Shown here: piece by piece, positions 13,235-25,977 of the stretch | How positions within the stretch are numbered: the stretch's first letter is position 1 | Layout of the letters: every line of letters starts with the position of its first letter | From: Peromyscus leucopus | Lineage: Eukaryota > Chordata > Mammalia > Rodentia > Cricetidae | Length of the DNA: 64,000 nt | Assembly: GCF_004664715.2 (NCBI RefSeq) | Contig: NC_051084.1 | Location: 64,159,334-64,223,333, forward strand | Direction of reading: 5' to 3' | The notes under the pieces: model-generated | Databases searched by the model: none | The model's input: the letters and a program-made list of their open reading frames with translations, nothing else | What the model was told of the DNA's origin: nothing | Translations under genes and position numbers: made by a program

Positions 13235-13394
13235 TTTTTTTTTTTGGTTTTTCGAGACAGGGTTTCTCTGTGTAGCTTTGCGCCTTTTCCTGGAACTCAC
13301 TTGGTAGCCCAGGTTGGCCTCGAACTCACAGAGATCCGCCTGGCTCTGCCTCCCGAGTGCTGGGATTAAAGGCGTGCGCCACCACTGCCCAGCG
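13235..13394 (-). mobile_element. B1 SINE with target duplication
   Basis: Near-intact B1 in reverse orientation (poly-T, then 'ttcgagacagggtttctctgtg'...'ggcgtgcgcc'). Flanked by TCAAGTAAATTTTT at 13221-13234 and 13395-13408. Confidence 0.92.
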
Positions 13395-13408
13395 TCAAGT
13401 AAATTTTT

Positions 13409-13935
13409 ATCCATGCCCTCAAATTGATTTTGAGCTTCCTCATTAGTGGACATATCAGTAGATTTTACTTTTTCCTTTTCTAAAAAGAAAATTACTGGGA
13501 TTACTAAGTACTTCTTTTCCTTACTTTGAAAAAAATGTTATTAGTTACATTTTCATAGTGACATAATGACTTTTACCATATCCTTCCCCTATAGCAGATT
13601 GTTCATAATTTCCCACATTCAGAGAGAAATAGTCACGATGAACTAGAGTAAAGACAACATATTCAACTTACACGCCTCATTTCTTTAATAGGAGACATGA
13701 GAATGTTTCCTCTTTATGAAGTACAGTGGCAAGTTCTGAAGAGACCTTGAAGAGAATAACAAATGCATGACAGAATTAGCAAGATGTGCTCATGTTGTAC
13801 AGATGGCGCACTGCTTGCTCATTACCTGAGGCTTGATACAGAGTAGACATTAACCAAAGTTAACTTCAGATGTGAAAGCACAAAGTTGGATTCAGCACTC
13901 CATACTGGAAATAGGAAGCAAGAGCACTTTGACAA
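13409..13935. other. 3' flank of the Pgk2 pseudogene, no gene recognised
   Basis: Downstream of the pseudogene on its strand. No poly-A tract follows the stop codon closely, which argues against a recent reverse-transcribed copy of a processed message. Confidence 0.4.
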
Positions 13936-15202
13936 TTACATGTTGCTCAGGGTCTCCACCCCAGGAAGGACTTTACCTTCCAGCAGATCGAGACTTGCCC
14001 CACCTCCAGTGCTCACATGGCTGACCTTGTTTTCAGTGTCCCATTTAGCAGAGCAAGTAGCAGTATCTCCATCCCCTATAATGGTGACACAGCCCTTGGA
14101 GGTGGCCTTTACAACTTCATTCATGAGGGCTTTTGTTCCCTTAGCAAAGGCATACCATTCAAACACCCCCATAGGTCCATTCCAAATAGTAAGCTTTGCC
14201 TCGGTCACAATTTGAGCATTGTTTTTAATGCTCTCAGGAACACAGTCCAAACTCATCCAGCCAGATGGTATGCCAGATTCTAGAGTGGCTTTTCCAACTT
14301 TTGCATGCTCATCAAACTTGTCAGCAGTTACAAAGTCAACAGGAAAGGTAACTTTTACACCATTCTTTTCTGCTTTGGCCATGTTATCTTTGACAATTTT
14401 GGCTCTCTTCTTCAAACAAGGAAGCACCAATATCCATGTTCTTGAGTTTCTTCAGGAAGGTATAAGCCATCCCACCCTCAATAATCATGAATTTGACTTT
14501 GTATAGTACTTGTCTAACATGTGTTTGATGGGTTGGATCTTGTCTTTCATTTTGACTCAACCAAGGATAGCCAGGAAGGATTTCTCTGGGTTTTCTAAGA
14601 CCTTGGCAAAGTAATCTAGTTCCTTCTTCATGAGGAACCCATATGGCTTCTGTGACAAATTTACTCCTACCATGGAAATGTGGGCCCTGTGTGGGATGCC
14701 AAAAGTATTGTTGACATAGACATCACTGAGTTTTGATAATGATGCTCTGAAGGCTTCTACTTTATTTAGCAGCTTAGTGATAATCTTTTTTCCAGCAGGA
14801 TCCTGACCCTTGCCTTCTTCCTCTACTTGGAAGCACAGTTTCTCCAAAAGGATGACAGACCCATTATCTGGGTTAGCAGGACTTTTCTCTACTTCAGAGC
14901 CCACACATCCTTCAGGAACAAAACATCCTTACCCAGCCTGGATTTGAGCTCAGCACAGTAATAGGAACTAAGGAATATTTGTCTGGCTTAGAGACACCAT
15001 CAAGCTGGCCAAGGTAACTCATGAGAACTGCAGGCTTGGCTCCCTTTTCCAGACAATGCTTGATGCTTGGGATGGCAGCCTTGATTCTCTGGTTGTTTGT
15101 GATTTGGTTGTTCTTCATGGGAATGTTAAAGTCTACTCTTCTAATGACCCTTTTCCCCTTAAGGTCTGCTTTGTCCAGAGTCAACTTACTAGAATGAGAC
15201 AT
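13936..15202 (-). pseudogene. Pgk2: Pgk2 (testis phosphoglycerate kinase) pseudogene
   Basis: An intronless, full-length copy of phosphoglycerate kinase, the ATP-forming glycolytic enzyme, from ATG at 15202 to TAA at 13936. Its variants are Pgk2-like rather than Pgk1-like: [32 protein letters not shown] and a terminal LSNM. Lesions: one base lost near 14952-14960; another near 14905-14910; GGA to TGA at 14559-14557; about 11 extra bases at 14498-14508; two bases lost near 14403-14405. Functional sites are also spoiled: SHLGRPDG reads [16 protein letters not shown] reads VIRRVDFN, and the nucleotide-site IIGGGDT reads IIGDGDT. It is inactive as read. In mouse and human Pgk2 neighbours the Crisp genes, so this is either the decayed ortholog or a dead duplicate. 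Confidence 0.93.
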
Positions 15203-15480
15203 CTTAATTATATGTTGAATAACCTCTTTACTACTGCTAGGAGGCTGACTCAGTGGAGATTTTTAATTCTTGAGTCTTGGCCCCATCTATTAGTTCTAAG
15301 GTCCTGCCAAACCACCAGTGATAGACTTTGAAAGGAAATCCAGCTCTGTGATTGGTCTTGATCTTGTTTATCTTGGTTTGGAAAGTTATGGCAGGTACAG
15401 ACTCAAACTGCCATCCTAGAATGCTAAACAGTAAAAATGAGAGCTGAACACTAAAGATGGGAAACTTAAAAGCTTTCAAA
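15203..15480 (-). promoter_or_regulatory. Upstream flank of the Pgk2 pseudogene with a CCAAT box
   Basis: CCAAT on the minus strand at 15355-15351 lies about 150 bp upstream of the old start codon. No TATA box is evident. Known Pgk2 promoters are TATA-less with a CAAT element, so this looks like a remnant of the retrogene's own promoter rather than unrelated flank. The role is inferred from position only. Confidence 0.35.
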
Positions 15481-16619
15481 TAAAAAATTCCAGAGGGCCA
15501 GACTTTTTCCTCCTGGTTCTCGTTTCTATATCCTCTTTCAAATCTATTTTATTTTTAAGAAAATAAAAAGCATAGTAAGCCATGAGATTAACCAAAAATT
15601 ACATAACTCTTCCCCACAGCCAATCTCCATTTATATTACTGAATAAAATCCTCAGCAATGCAAATGATGAAAATTTGAAAGCAATTTTCTTTAATTCAAG
15701 GTAACATAAGATGTGTCTTCTGTCCTTAATGAATATTTCGGCTGAACTTGATGTTAGGCATTGTGATATATTGTTGCTTTGTGTGGGAATCATGTATTTC
15801 TCTTAGCATAGGGTTCTTAAATTATTTATTTCTTTTTAGACATTGGTGAAAGAATGCTTGCTGCCTCCTGCAGGAGATTAGCACAGGATACTAGCAAAGA
15901 GAACATCACATATCTGTCAGGATTCAGGAGTTATGATATTGTCCTTTTTCTTTCTTTCTTTTTTCTTTTGTTTATTCCCTGTGTGATTTAGAAATCAAAT
16001 ATTTTTGAGTTGAAATTTTCTACCAAAAATAAAAAAGAGTAAAAAAAAATTCAAAAGCATATTTATAAGATTGGTTGAGTGGTGAAACTACTATGATATC
16101 TCTCCAGGTTGCTCTTTTTGTTCAGGATTTTTTGAGCTGTCTGAGGATATCAGAGATTCCAAATGAATTTTTGGAGCTTCATTTTTATGTTTCTATGATC
16201 ACTGTCATATAGGATTGCTTTAAATCTGTAAGTCATTTTAAGTAGGTTGACCAGTTTCACAATATTATTTCTACAAAACCCGCAAAAGTTTGTGTGGGGG
16301 AGGTGTTTCCACATTCCAGTGTCTTCCCCCATCTCTTCTAAAGATGTCAAGCTTTCATTGTCAAGGTCTTTCACTTCCTTAGTTTTCTCCTAGAATTTTC
16401 TTTACTTTTTGAGGCTATTGTGAATGAGAGTTTTTCCTCTTCCCATGATCTCTTTCTCAGTATGTTTGTTATGGCTATATGGAAAAGCTACTAATATTTG
16501 TAAGATAACTTTGTTTCCTACTTTTCTAAAATGTTGGTAGTTTCTTTTTTTTTCCTGCTGGAATTTATCGCATCTTATGTATAATATAATAAAAAATAGT
16601 AATAATTTGAGCTTAGGCT
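15481..16619. other. No gene recognised; possible L1 ORF2 debris at 16080-16440
   Basis: The stretch around 16090-16440 resembles minus-strand L1 ORF2. The rest is A-T rich and unassigned. Confidence 0.4.
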
Positions 16620-17760
16620 CATTTTTTAGCTAGCTCTTATAACTTAAATTAACCTATTTTATCAATCGATGTGCTGCCCTGAGGCTAGTTTACCTCATGT
16701 ATGTACTTCCCATCCTGCCTGCTCTGTGTCTTATGGCATCTCCTCATGACTCCTCAGACTCTGCTCTTCTTCTCCCCAGCATTCTCTCTGCCCCAAAAAT
16801 ACTGTCTTGCCATCGGCCAGTCAGCTTTTTATCAACAATAAGAGCAACACATTTTCACAGTCTACAGAAGGATTATTCGACAGCGCTTCAACCATTTTGT
16901 CTAATTAAAAAGGAAGGATTTTAATTTAACAGAGAAAAATTATATACAACAAAACAATATCAGTTAATAATTATAGTTACAATATCCAGTCCTTTTGTAT
17001 TTGGCAAAATAGAGAAAATACTCTATCAGCTGTCTTCTCCTGAAGAGTCCAGAGTTTCATACCTAATTTACTTTCTACCATGATTAGGGAGAACTGCAAC
17101 TATAAGTATCTAGTCTTCAACCCCATCAAAGACCTGAGAATGATATATTATTCCTGAGTAAACAGGAAGTACAGAGCAAGCAACTTCCAAAATTAAGAGA
17201 GGACAGAAAGCATTGGCTGCCTGGTCAGACATTCTAGGTTCTTCTGTAACACTGGGCATTCAACTTTGGCCAAAGGCCTAGTAATCTGACAGACATTTTT
17301 GAGATGCAGGGACTTGAAGGACTTTCCTACCATGTCTTGGCAAAGCTTCGAAGCTACCGTTTTGTACATCCTATTGGTCCAGCTTAGAATGTACACTGTT
17401 AGCAATTGAGGCAAGGGCAATTTCTTTGGCCAAATGGCTAGTTTTTGCCATAAAGAAAGCAAAATCCATATGGAAGTTCTTTGATGCACATCATGCTCTT
17501 CTCTTTTGAAGAAAATTTGTACTATTTGGAGTAGATATGTCTCACTGTCATGGGTAGCCTTAGGTTATTAAACATCCTGAATGCCATATTCTGTAGATCT
17601 TTGAAGTGTTTGAAGACCATCTACCTAAATATATCTGTTTAACCTTGAAAACATTCTAATATAAATACAAGTTTGATTATTATTGACTAACTGTTCACCT
17701 GTATTTTTAATTTTAGCAAATTATAGTATAGCCAAAATAACTTTATAATTCTAACAATAA
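16620..17760 (-). mobile_element. Type B LTR element fragment, reverse orientation
   Basis: 16620-16930 is an LTR variant ('gtgctgccctgaggctag...' also at 19320). 16980-17700 is the reverse complement of the type B internal sequence ('tcttcaaccccatcaaagacc' against 7350-7375). Confidence 0.75.
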
Positions 17761-19189
17761 ACCAAAATCTACAACAATGTAAAATATTTTGAGGTTAATA
17801 TTTGGTTTTTGGATTAAAGTATATTCAATAATTTACTATATTTTTTATCATTCCTTTTTTCCTTTAGAATGATATCTTTGAATTTAACTCTTTTGTTTAG
17901 CATTTTCTCTGACTATGACCAACAACAACTTGTAACCAACCCTCATAAACAGTGACAAACATCCATAATACATTAAATTATCACAACCCACCCACACCCC
18001 TTCTCTTGGAAATGTAAGCATTATTTTTTAGACTACTTTCTGTTATTGGTGGGTGATGATATCTTTGAGGAAAGCTTGAGGAAAATCAGGATAATTGTTA
18101 AGTCTTGACTAGAGTAATTGGTGAGGTTGGACCATCTCAGCAAGCAACCTTGAGACTGTTTGAGATGAAGAATTCTAAGAAGACTGTAACAGAGGCATTT
18201 TGAGATGCTGGATCACCTGGGTCATCTATTTCCATTGGTGTGTGGTCCCCTTGTCCTGAAAATACATAAAATTTTAAATGTAATATACATGTCTGTATTA
18301 TTGCAGTATAGACTGTGTGTTTTACATAAGTTATCCAAAGATGTTTTTTTTTTGTTTTATTTGAGCAGGTAAAGTCTATCTTACCTGTTTTGTAGTTTTT
18401 CTAGGTTTATTTCTTTATGTATGTAGTGAGGATTTCCAGGGGGATCTGCCACTATCAAACCTGATCCATATCAACCTGGAATGAATCCACAGCCTCTCAT
18501 TTCCTGTGGAAATAAAAGAATAACCTCTTTCCCAAAGCAACATATCTCTGACTTCCATTTTGAAATCAAGATATTTTTCAAATATATAACTTGGTTCGAT
18601 CTGGCAGCTTTCATAATCAAATATCTCTTAACAGCTATTGCTTCTTTATCAGTAGTCAAAAAATTTTAAAGACAACACAATAGCATATAGGATTCTGACT
18701 CCCTGTGTATTTTCTATCTTTGCATGGCTTTTCCTTTATAGTACTTTATTCTTTTTTAAAAGACTTTACTTTATTATCTTTAAACTATTTTTATGACTGT
18801 CTATACCATTTCCCTTTTCTCTCCCAAGCCTATGTACATTTTTAAACACACTGTAAACCACTTAGAGTTTTTTTTTCCTGTCTGGATATTTCCTTACAGC
18901 ATATCTGTAATCTTTTCTGTCTGCATGAGCAAAACTTAAATTCACCATGCATTTTAGTTCACAGTGTTCTGGTGGAGCTCCCTTTAGCAGCACTCACACT
19001 GGTAGCTCAAGCCAGAAGGCAACAGCTGGGAGATGTATCTCTGTACAGCAGTTGGCATGAGAGACAAAAGACAAGTAAGCCATGTTTGGCTCTACTTTTG
19101 TTTGTTTAGGACCTTTTTTTTAAAAAGCTCTTTTCGGGGCTTATGTGGATTTATGGCACCTACTTTGGGTACCATATGTAGGCAGACTT
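17761..19189. other. No gene recognised
   Basis: Unassigned A-T rich sequence. The paired 62-codon frames at 18471-18669 on opposite strands show no recognisable motif. Confidence 0.4.
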
Positions 19190-19480
19190 TTCTGTTTCAC
19201 CAGCCAGTTGCCAAATAACCACATAGAGACTTATTATTAATTATAAGTGCTTGGTTGATAGCTTAGGCTGATTTTTAGCTAGCTCTAATAACTTAAATTA
19301 ATCCAATTTTATTAATCTATGTGCTGCCCTGAGGATTATTTGTCTCATGTACCTACATCCCATTCTGCTTGCTCTGCATCTCATGGAAGATCCTCATGAC
19401 TCCAGTATACTCTCTGCCACAAAAATACTGCTTAACCATCAGCCAGTCAGCTTTTTATTAAGAAAGAGAGCAACACATCT
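19190..19480 (-). mobile_element. Solo LTR fragment
   Basis: Same family as 16620-16930: 'ttttattaatctatgtgctgccctgagg' and 'ccatcagccagtcagctttttatta'. Ends against an L1 fragment. Confidence 0.7.
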
Positions 19481-19790
19481 TCCCAATGTATAAAAAAGTT
19501 TATCCCACAACAATGTTGGATTTTGTCAAAGGCCTTTCCCTCATCTATTGAGAAGATTGTATGTTTTTTGTCATTTATATGACTTATTGTATTTATTGGC
19601 TTAAGTATTGAACCTCCTGTGAATCTCCTAAATGATTTCAACTTGATCCAGGTGGATGACTTTTTTATATATGCCCACATTCAGTTTGCAAGTATTTATT
19701 GAGGTTATTTCCCTCTATTTGTATTAGGGATATTGGCCAGAATTATAATCATCCATATCGTTAATATTATTCTACTTTCCTTTCACTTTC
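19481..19790 (-). mobile_element. L1 ORF2 fragment
   Basis: The minus strand encodes the reverse transcriptase segment ISHINDKKHTIFSIDEGKAFDKIQH, close to the L1 consensus AEKAFDKIQH. It is isolated, with no complete ORF. Confidence 0.75.
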
Positions 19791-20540
19791 TCCCTCCCTC
19801 TCTCTTCTTCTGTTTGTCTTTCCCCTCTTCTTCCTCCTCTTCTGCTTGCTGCTGCTTCTTTACCTGGTTTCTGTTTTAGGTAATACCAGTTTTGTAGATT
19901 AAGTATTTCAGTGAAGTTTCTGTTCCTAATTTTTTTATTATTAATTTTTACATCCTGACCACTGCTGCTCCTTCTTCATCTCCTCCCAGTCCTTTCCCCA
20001 CCTCTCTTCTGCCCCAATATCCACTACTCCTCTATTTCACTCTAGAAGAGGGCAGATTTCTCATGGATGTCAACCAAACATGGCATATCAAGTTACAGTA
20101 AGTCTAGACACCTACCTTTGCATTAAGACTAGATGAGATGATCTGATAGGGGGGAAATGGTCAGAAAAGCAGGCAAAAGAGTCAGAGGCAGGCACTGCTC
20201 CCACTGTTAGGAATCCCACAAGAAGAACAAACTACACAACTGTAACATATGTGCTGAGGGTTTATAAGGGTTGGCAGTTCAGTCTCTATGAGCGCCAATG
20301 AACCCAGGTTAATGGATTCTCTTGGTTTTCTGGTGGTGTCCTTGAACACTCTAGCTACTGCAATCCTTCTTTCCCTTCCTCCACAGGAGTCACTGATCTT
20401 GGCCGAATGTTGACTGTGGGTCTGCATCTGTTTCCATCAGTTGTTGGATAAATCCTCTCTGATAATCTTTAGACTAGGCATCAATCTATGAGTATAGCGG
20501 GATATCATTAGGAATAGCACAATATTGTGTTATTTAATAC
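19791..20540 (-). mobile_element. L1 3'-region fragment
   Basis: Old minus-strand L1 sequence ('ctgcatctgtttccatcagttgttggataaatcctctctgataat'). The frame 20182-20427 belongs to this repeat. Confidence 0.6.
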
Positions 20541-21789
20541 ACATGAGTTTATATAATTACTAGAGCATTGATTTCTGTTAAATTTAATCTTGTTATGCAT
20601 GTGTTATGTAAAATACATGAAGTCATTTCAGCTTGTCTGAATCTGTTAAAATTTGCTTTGTGTCTCAAGGTGTTGTTCATTGTAGAGAAGCTAAGTAAAA
20701 TGTGCATATTTTTGTGTTTAGTAAAATATTCTACAGAAATCCATTAGGTCTACTTGATATTTGATGCCATTTAATTATGATGTTGCTATTTTTTGTATTA
20801 CTTTTCTATTAGAGAAAGTGGGATATTAAAATCACCTCATTATTATTAGGTTAGTGTTCATCTATGCCCTTATTTCCAGCAGAACATTTTAAAAAATGTA
20901 CATAACTTTTTATTTTCATTATTATTAATCAATTGTTATTGTTTATGCTTTAATAAAAGACTTAATTAAAATATAAACACACTGGGGGCTTGATCATTTT
21001 TCTAGTAGAAAGTATTTTTCAAAACAGTGCCTCAAGTTTCAGAAAAACAGGAGATTTGGGTCTTCATCAAAGTGACATAAACATATACTCAGTATGAAGT
21101 TTCCTATGTGTTAAGTATAAGGTTATCTATAAAAAAAAGTGCTTGTTCTGAAGGGATTTTATTTATTTGTTTTTTGAGAGCAAGAAAGTGGACAGCAAAA
21201 TAAATCCACAGGTCAATATAAAAGAAAGCTCATCAGATTAACAGCTGATTTCGCAGAAAAAAACAGAAGAGCCTGGAGCAATGTATTTCACATTCCAAAA
21301 GACCGTGAATGCCACCCTAGACTATTGTTCCCAGCAAAACTATCTGAATAGCTGAAGGAGAATAAAATATTCTCCTTTTTCTAAGTTCTAAAAGTTCAAG
21401 ATTTGATGTTTCCATGGCACACCACACTTTTGCATGTTGCTTTCCTATGTGTACCTGTTTAATGTTTTAAAGTGTTTACTTGAATGGCCCAGTTCTTTTG
21501 ATTTTGCTTTAAGTCTTGATATTCTATCATCTATTCCATTCATCTACTTCACCTTCCCTTGAACTTTGGTTACTTTTTCAATTTCACCTTTCTTTCAGCT
21601 GGATTTACCTTTAATATTTCTTTCTCCTCCTGAATTTAGTTTTTAAATTCTGAATTGTCTTCATCATTTTGCAATATATACATATACATATATATACATA
21701 TATTTATATACATATATATAAATATATACACACACACACTTTACATCACTCAGGCACTATTATCTTCATTTTATTTGAGATGTTTGTTC
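20541..21789. mobile_element. L1 ORF2 debris in mixed orientation, with a TA/CA array
   Basis: 20600-20960 resembles minus-strand ORF2 ('ttagagaaagtgggatattaaaatcacc'). 21170-21640 holds further L1-like pieces. 21673-21740 is an interrupted TA/CA microsatellite. Confidence 0.5.
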
Positions 21790-22182
21790 ATGTCTTGCTA
21801 TGAGATAATGTTTTTGTACACTGGCTTAACAAAATGTTGATTGGCCAGTAGCCAGGCAGGAAGTATAGGCAGGATAATCAGACACAGAGAATTCTGAAAA
21901 GAGGAAGATTGAGTGAAGAGACACCAGCCCACCATCCAGGGAGAAGCATGTAATGGTACAAAGGTAAAGCTACAGAACATGTGGCAACATATAGATTAAC
22001 AAAAATGGGCTGAGTTTAAGTGAAAGAGCTAGTCAGTGGTAAGTCTGAGCTAATGGATGAGCAGTTTTAATTAATATAAGCCTCCATGTGTTTACTTGGA
22101 CCTGAAAGACTGTGGGACTGTGGGTAAGAGATCTGTCCTGACCATGGGCCAGGTGGGACACAGAAAAACTTTCAGCTACAAA

Positions 22183-22198
22183 TGGCACCAAAATGTGG
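22183..22198 (+). other. Degenerate primer binding site of the type B element
   Basis: TGGCACCAAAATGTGG two bases beyond the 5' LTR end. It resembles TGGCGCC-type sites after decay. The identity of the tRNA is uncertain. Confidence 0.5.
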
Positions 22199-24229
22199 AG
22201 CAAGAGTTTCCACCTAAAACCTGAGTAATTAAAAAAAAAAAAAAAAAGATTCTAAAATGGAGCTAAAAACAGCTTCCTAGTTGTCTCTCTCAGGCCAGCT
22301 GCAGCCTGTGGGCTTGAGCTACAGTATGGTGGGTTCACAGCAACATATGGGTTGAGTGCATAATGCAGATTCCTGCTATTGTACACAGTGGTGTCTGCAA
22401 GCTATGCAGCACAATGTTTAATGGATTTTTGGGCTACATGCTCCTGGATGGAGGCATGGATACACTGCCTACAAGAGTCAGGTGGTGATCATGGTTCCCC
22501 CAAAGCTGGTTGTAAACATAGTTCTACCATGTTGGAAGGCCAAGGTGAGCAAAGCCAACAGCCAAAGCTGCCATTTCAGTCCTAGTAATGCTGAAGTTCA
22601 AAGCAATAGATTCCCAATTAGTCAGGCTCAGATGGAATAAGACTTTAAATGATTTACAATGTGTGTAAAAATGTATGTAGGCTTGAAAGAAAGAGGAAAA
22701 GGGGAATAGACTGTTAAATAAAGAAATAATTAAAAAATAAAGTCTTTAAAGAGACAGTAAAATTAATATAAAAAATAAGCCACTTAAAGATGGAAATTAC
22801 ACAGAAAGTCTGGATTATATTGCCTTAGGGAATTTTAACGGCAGATTGTAAAAGCTGCTGAGTTAAATCAATATGTATATTTTAGAGGTATCTCGATTTC
22901 AAAATTTATGTCTAAGGATATGTTGCTTTAGAAAGGAGGTTCTCCCAAACCCAGAAAGATAGTCATGGTATGTACTCACTCATAAGTGGATTCTAGATAT
23001 AAAATAAAGAACAATCAGACTACAACCCACAAAAAAAAAAAGAAAGGAGGTTCTCTTTTTGTTTCCATAGGAGGCAAGAAGCTATGTATTTGTTCCAGGT
23101 TAAGATGGATCAGATTTGATCAAGCCAGACCTCCAGAACCTTAACAGATAGTACCTATCAAGAAAGGTTTTAGCTGCTCTTCCCAGAACTTGACCATTGT
23201 CTCAAATTTTCTCAGGATCCCCATAAGACTACCATTGCCCCCTATCAGCAGAAAGTAGCCTAGAACTATGCCCACATTTTAAAAAATGGCTTATGTATAT
23301 TTGTCTTTGTTTAGAGATTGGTTATAAATTGTTCTTGGTCATAGGCAATATCTTTCTAAAGAAAAAAAGGGGATAGGATATAGATATGACAGGATAAAAG
23401 GGTAGGTTGTTGAATCTACTTTTAAAAAGCAAAAACTTGCTTAAAATGTTTTATATTGCTATGGATTTTAGTTTATTAATACAAATTTAAAGTCAAATTT
23501 TATACTGTATATATATTCTACTCTTGTTTAAGGTATTATGCTTATGTAACTCATTTAAATTGTAATGGATAATTAAGAAATACAGATTAAAAATTAGTCA
23601 TCTATGATAGTCGAACTTACAGTCATGTTAGTTTTCTAGGTATATAGATATAACTCAATAAGGTAGGTAATCTTCAAAAACTTCAAAGACCTACAGAATA
23701 TGTTATTTAAAATGTCTTAAAGACTTAAGACTTTCTAGACAATGAGACACATCTGCTCCTGGCAGCACTGATTCAATGAGATAGATGGGCATCAAAGACA
23801 CTCCACATGGAGTTTAATCTTCTTGGCAAAAATAGCTATTTGGTCAAGAATCTGTTCTGGCCTAGACTGCTTGACAAAATGTTGCATCGACTGGACATGC
23901 AGGACCCATGGGAAGGTGAGCACTGAACTTTGCAAGACGAAATGATCCTTCAGAATCCTGCTTCACAAAGGAGACTGCCAACATTCTACAGGACACAGAG
24001 AGAAGTGATTGAGAGACTCAAGGTCTATGGGCTGAAAATGGATACACCAACATTTCAGAAGAACTTTAGGTGACTGTACAGGCAGCCAGCAGTCTCTGTC
24101 ATTCTAGATTTTTGGAAGGTACTTACAATGCTCTTCCTGTTTACTTAGGTAATATTATATCCTTCTAGGGTCTTTGAAGTAGTTGAAGACTAGATAATTA
24201 TGGTTTTCCTTGGTTATGTGTTAACTGTT

Positions 24230-24230
24230 T

Positions 24231-24278
<48 letters not shown>
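24230..24278. repeat. (TA)n microsatellite in the type B element
   Basis: About 24 TA units just upstream of the purine tract of the element. Confidence 0.9.
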
Positions 24279-24282
<4 letters not shown>

Positions 24283-24712
24283 ACTATGTTAAAGTTAAAA
24301 CTTTCCTTTTTAATTAAACAGAAAAGGGGAAATGCTGTGGGATAATGTTTTTGTACACTGGTTTAATAAAATGCTCGTTGGCCAGTAGCCAGACAGGAAG
24401 TATAGGCAAGATAAGCAGACAAGGAGGATTCTGGGAAGAGGAAGGCTGAGTGAGGAGACACCAGCCCGCCTTCCATGGAACAGCATGTAATGACATACAA
24501 GTAAAGCCATGGAATACGTGTCAAAACATAGATTACCAAAAATGGGCTGAGTTAAAGAGTAAGAGCTAGTCAGTTGTATGCCTTAGCTAATGGCTAAGCA
24601 GTTTTAATTATTATAAACCTCGGTGGGCTTACTTGGGGGATGTGAGTGGGGAAGACTTGTCCCAACTCCTAGCTGGACAAGACACAGGAAAACTCAGGCT
24701 AAAATGTCTTCC

Positions 24713-25260
24713 TTAAATCTTCAAATTCCTTGATAAAATTTTATGAAGTTTTAAAGATTTTTGTGTCCTGAGGTTCATTCTAATTGTAAAATTAGATTTG
24801 GATGGATGGGGTCACAGTGCTGGGCTGTACATATTGTGGTTTAGCAATTTGACCAAGGAATGTGGATTTCTTTCATTGATTGTATGTCTGATGTTAGATT
24901 CTAGGGTGCCTCAGAGTTATCCCAGTGCAAAGGATGTCTTAAGGTTGGGATTATACAGGTGATCTAGGGTCCATTGGACTCACCAGTCTCTGCAGGCATA
25001 GCAGATACATGATCTGGACTAGGCCTGAAGGTTGGATATGCCAGGGTAGGATTAGGAATACTTATCCAACTTGACTCTACTATTGCTTATTAATTGAAGT
25101 GTGTACTGATTAATGCAAACTCTTTTAAAAGCTAAGAACCTTAATGTAAATAACAATTAAGTAAACTGTATCATAAATATCTTAATACCATACTGGAATA
25201 AACAAACTCCAAATCAGAAATTCAAACAAATATGAGAGGATTAATATGCAAATAGTAAGA
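24713..25260. other. No gene recognised; downstream flank of the CRISP gene
   Basis: 24750-25080 looks like an old L1 or LTR piece. Nothing coding is seen. Confidence 0.4.
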
Positions 25261-25849
25261 TTTATTTAAATTTTTTAAAACAATCAAGGTCAATGCAATC
25301 ACCTGGACAAGCAAATTCTGTTCATTACATTTCATTTTTATAAGGTGCTTGAAAAACCCAAAAACTAAAATGTAAATTGAAGTTCAGAATTTGAACCACT
25401 AATTCAGGCATATCTAAAGAAGAATAAATGGTGGGAAGAAAGCTAACAGGGATTTGTTTTCAGATATAGTTAGCTAGGTAGAGCTAGGAAAGATGACTGA
25501 CAGTTACAGTGGAAGTATATGCTGTTCCTTTACTCCATTGTGCTCTGGGAACCTGATTCTTATTTTCAGGAAGGAGTTTCAGAGACCTTAGTCATACAGA
25601 CAAACAGTATAGCCTTGGGCTTGACTCAACTCCATAAATGTGTCACAGAAATCAGAGGTCAAGATTATGTTATTTTAAAATCTTTGGATGTAATATTTCT
25701 ACTAAATGGAATGATACCGAAGAACAGAATGTTTACTGTTTGGAATCATTTCAATGTGTCTATACCTCAAATTTTCTAGTGGAATGTGACCAGCCCAAGT
25801 AGAGGAGGAGCTCTTTCTTCACATTGCCCTGTTCACTTGTACTGGAAAT
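25261..25849 (-). other. Probable CRISP 3' untranslated region
   Basis: This is the stretch downstream of the stop codon on the minus strand. The first clear AATAAA on that strand is at 25266-25261, which would give a 3' UTR of about 0.6 kb, reasonable for a rodent Crisp mRNA. The polyadenylation site is inferred from this motif only. The 86-codon plus-strand frame at 25519-25779 lies antisense to it and is judged fortuitous. Confidence 0.4.
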
Positions 25850-25977
25850 TTAATGAATTTTGCCTTCACAGTTGCATGTAGCATTGCAGTTTTGTTTAAC
25901 CATTGGATAGTCACAGGTTAGTGAAGTCTTCAATTCTGCACAGTTAACATAGTTATTTTCATATTTACAACTATTTG
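25850..25977 (-). CDS. Crisp1-like: CRISP coding exon 7: cysteine-rich module and stop
   Basis: The acceptor (seven T then CAG) ends at 25978. It is 128 bp, ending in TAA at 25852-25850. It encodes [16 protein letters not shown]...TCNCEGKIH with six cysteines, the fold related to ShK-type channel blockers. NAT in CNATC is a further glycosylation sequon. Confidence 0.93.

Larger units (their letters stand above)
21796..24703 (+). mobile_element. Complete non-coding LTR retroelement (type B), 2.9 kb
   Basis: 5' LTR 21796-22180, internal 22181-24332, 3' LTR 24333-24703. Both LTRs start TGCT(A/G)TG(A/G)GATAATG. The element is flanked by a perfect 6-bp duplication, ATGTCT at 21790-21795 and 24704-24709. 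A degenerate primer site (TGGCACCAAAATGTGG) follows the 5' LTR. A purine tract, AACAGAAAAGGGGAAA at 24317-24332, precedes the 3' LTR. The 2.15-kb interior has no gag, pol or env frame, so it would have depended on other elements for movement. The 6-bp duplication suits the class II group. Confidence 0.88.

Noticed and set aside
13936..15202. Reading the Pgk locus as a recent processed copy of Pgk1
   Set aside because: Diagnostic residues are Pgk2-type, there is no poly-A tail or target duplication, and the position beside a CRISP gene matches the known Pgk2 neighbourhood.
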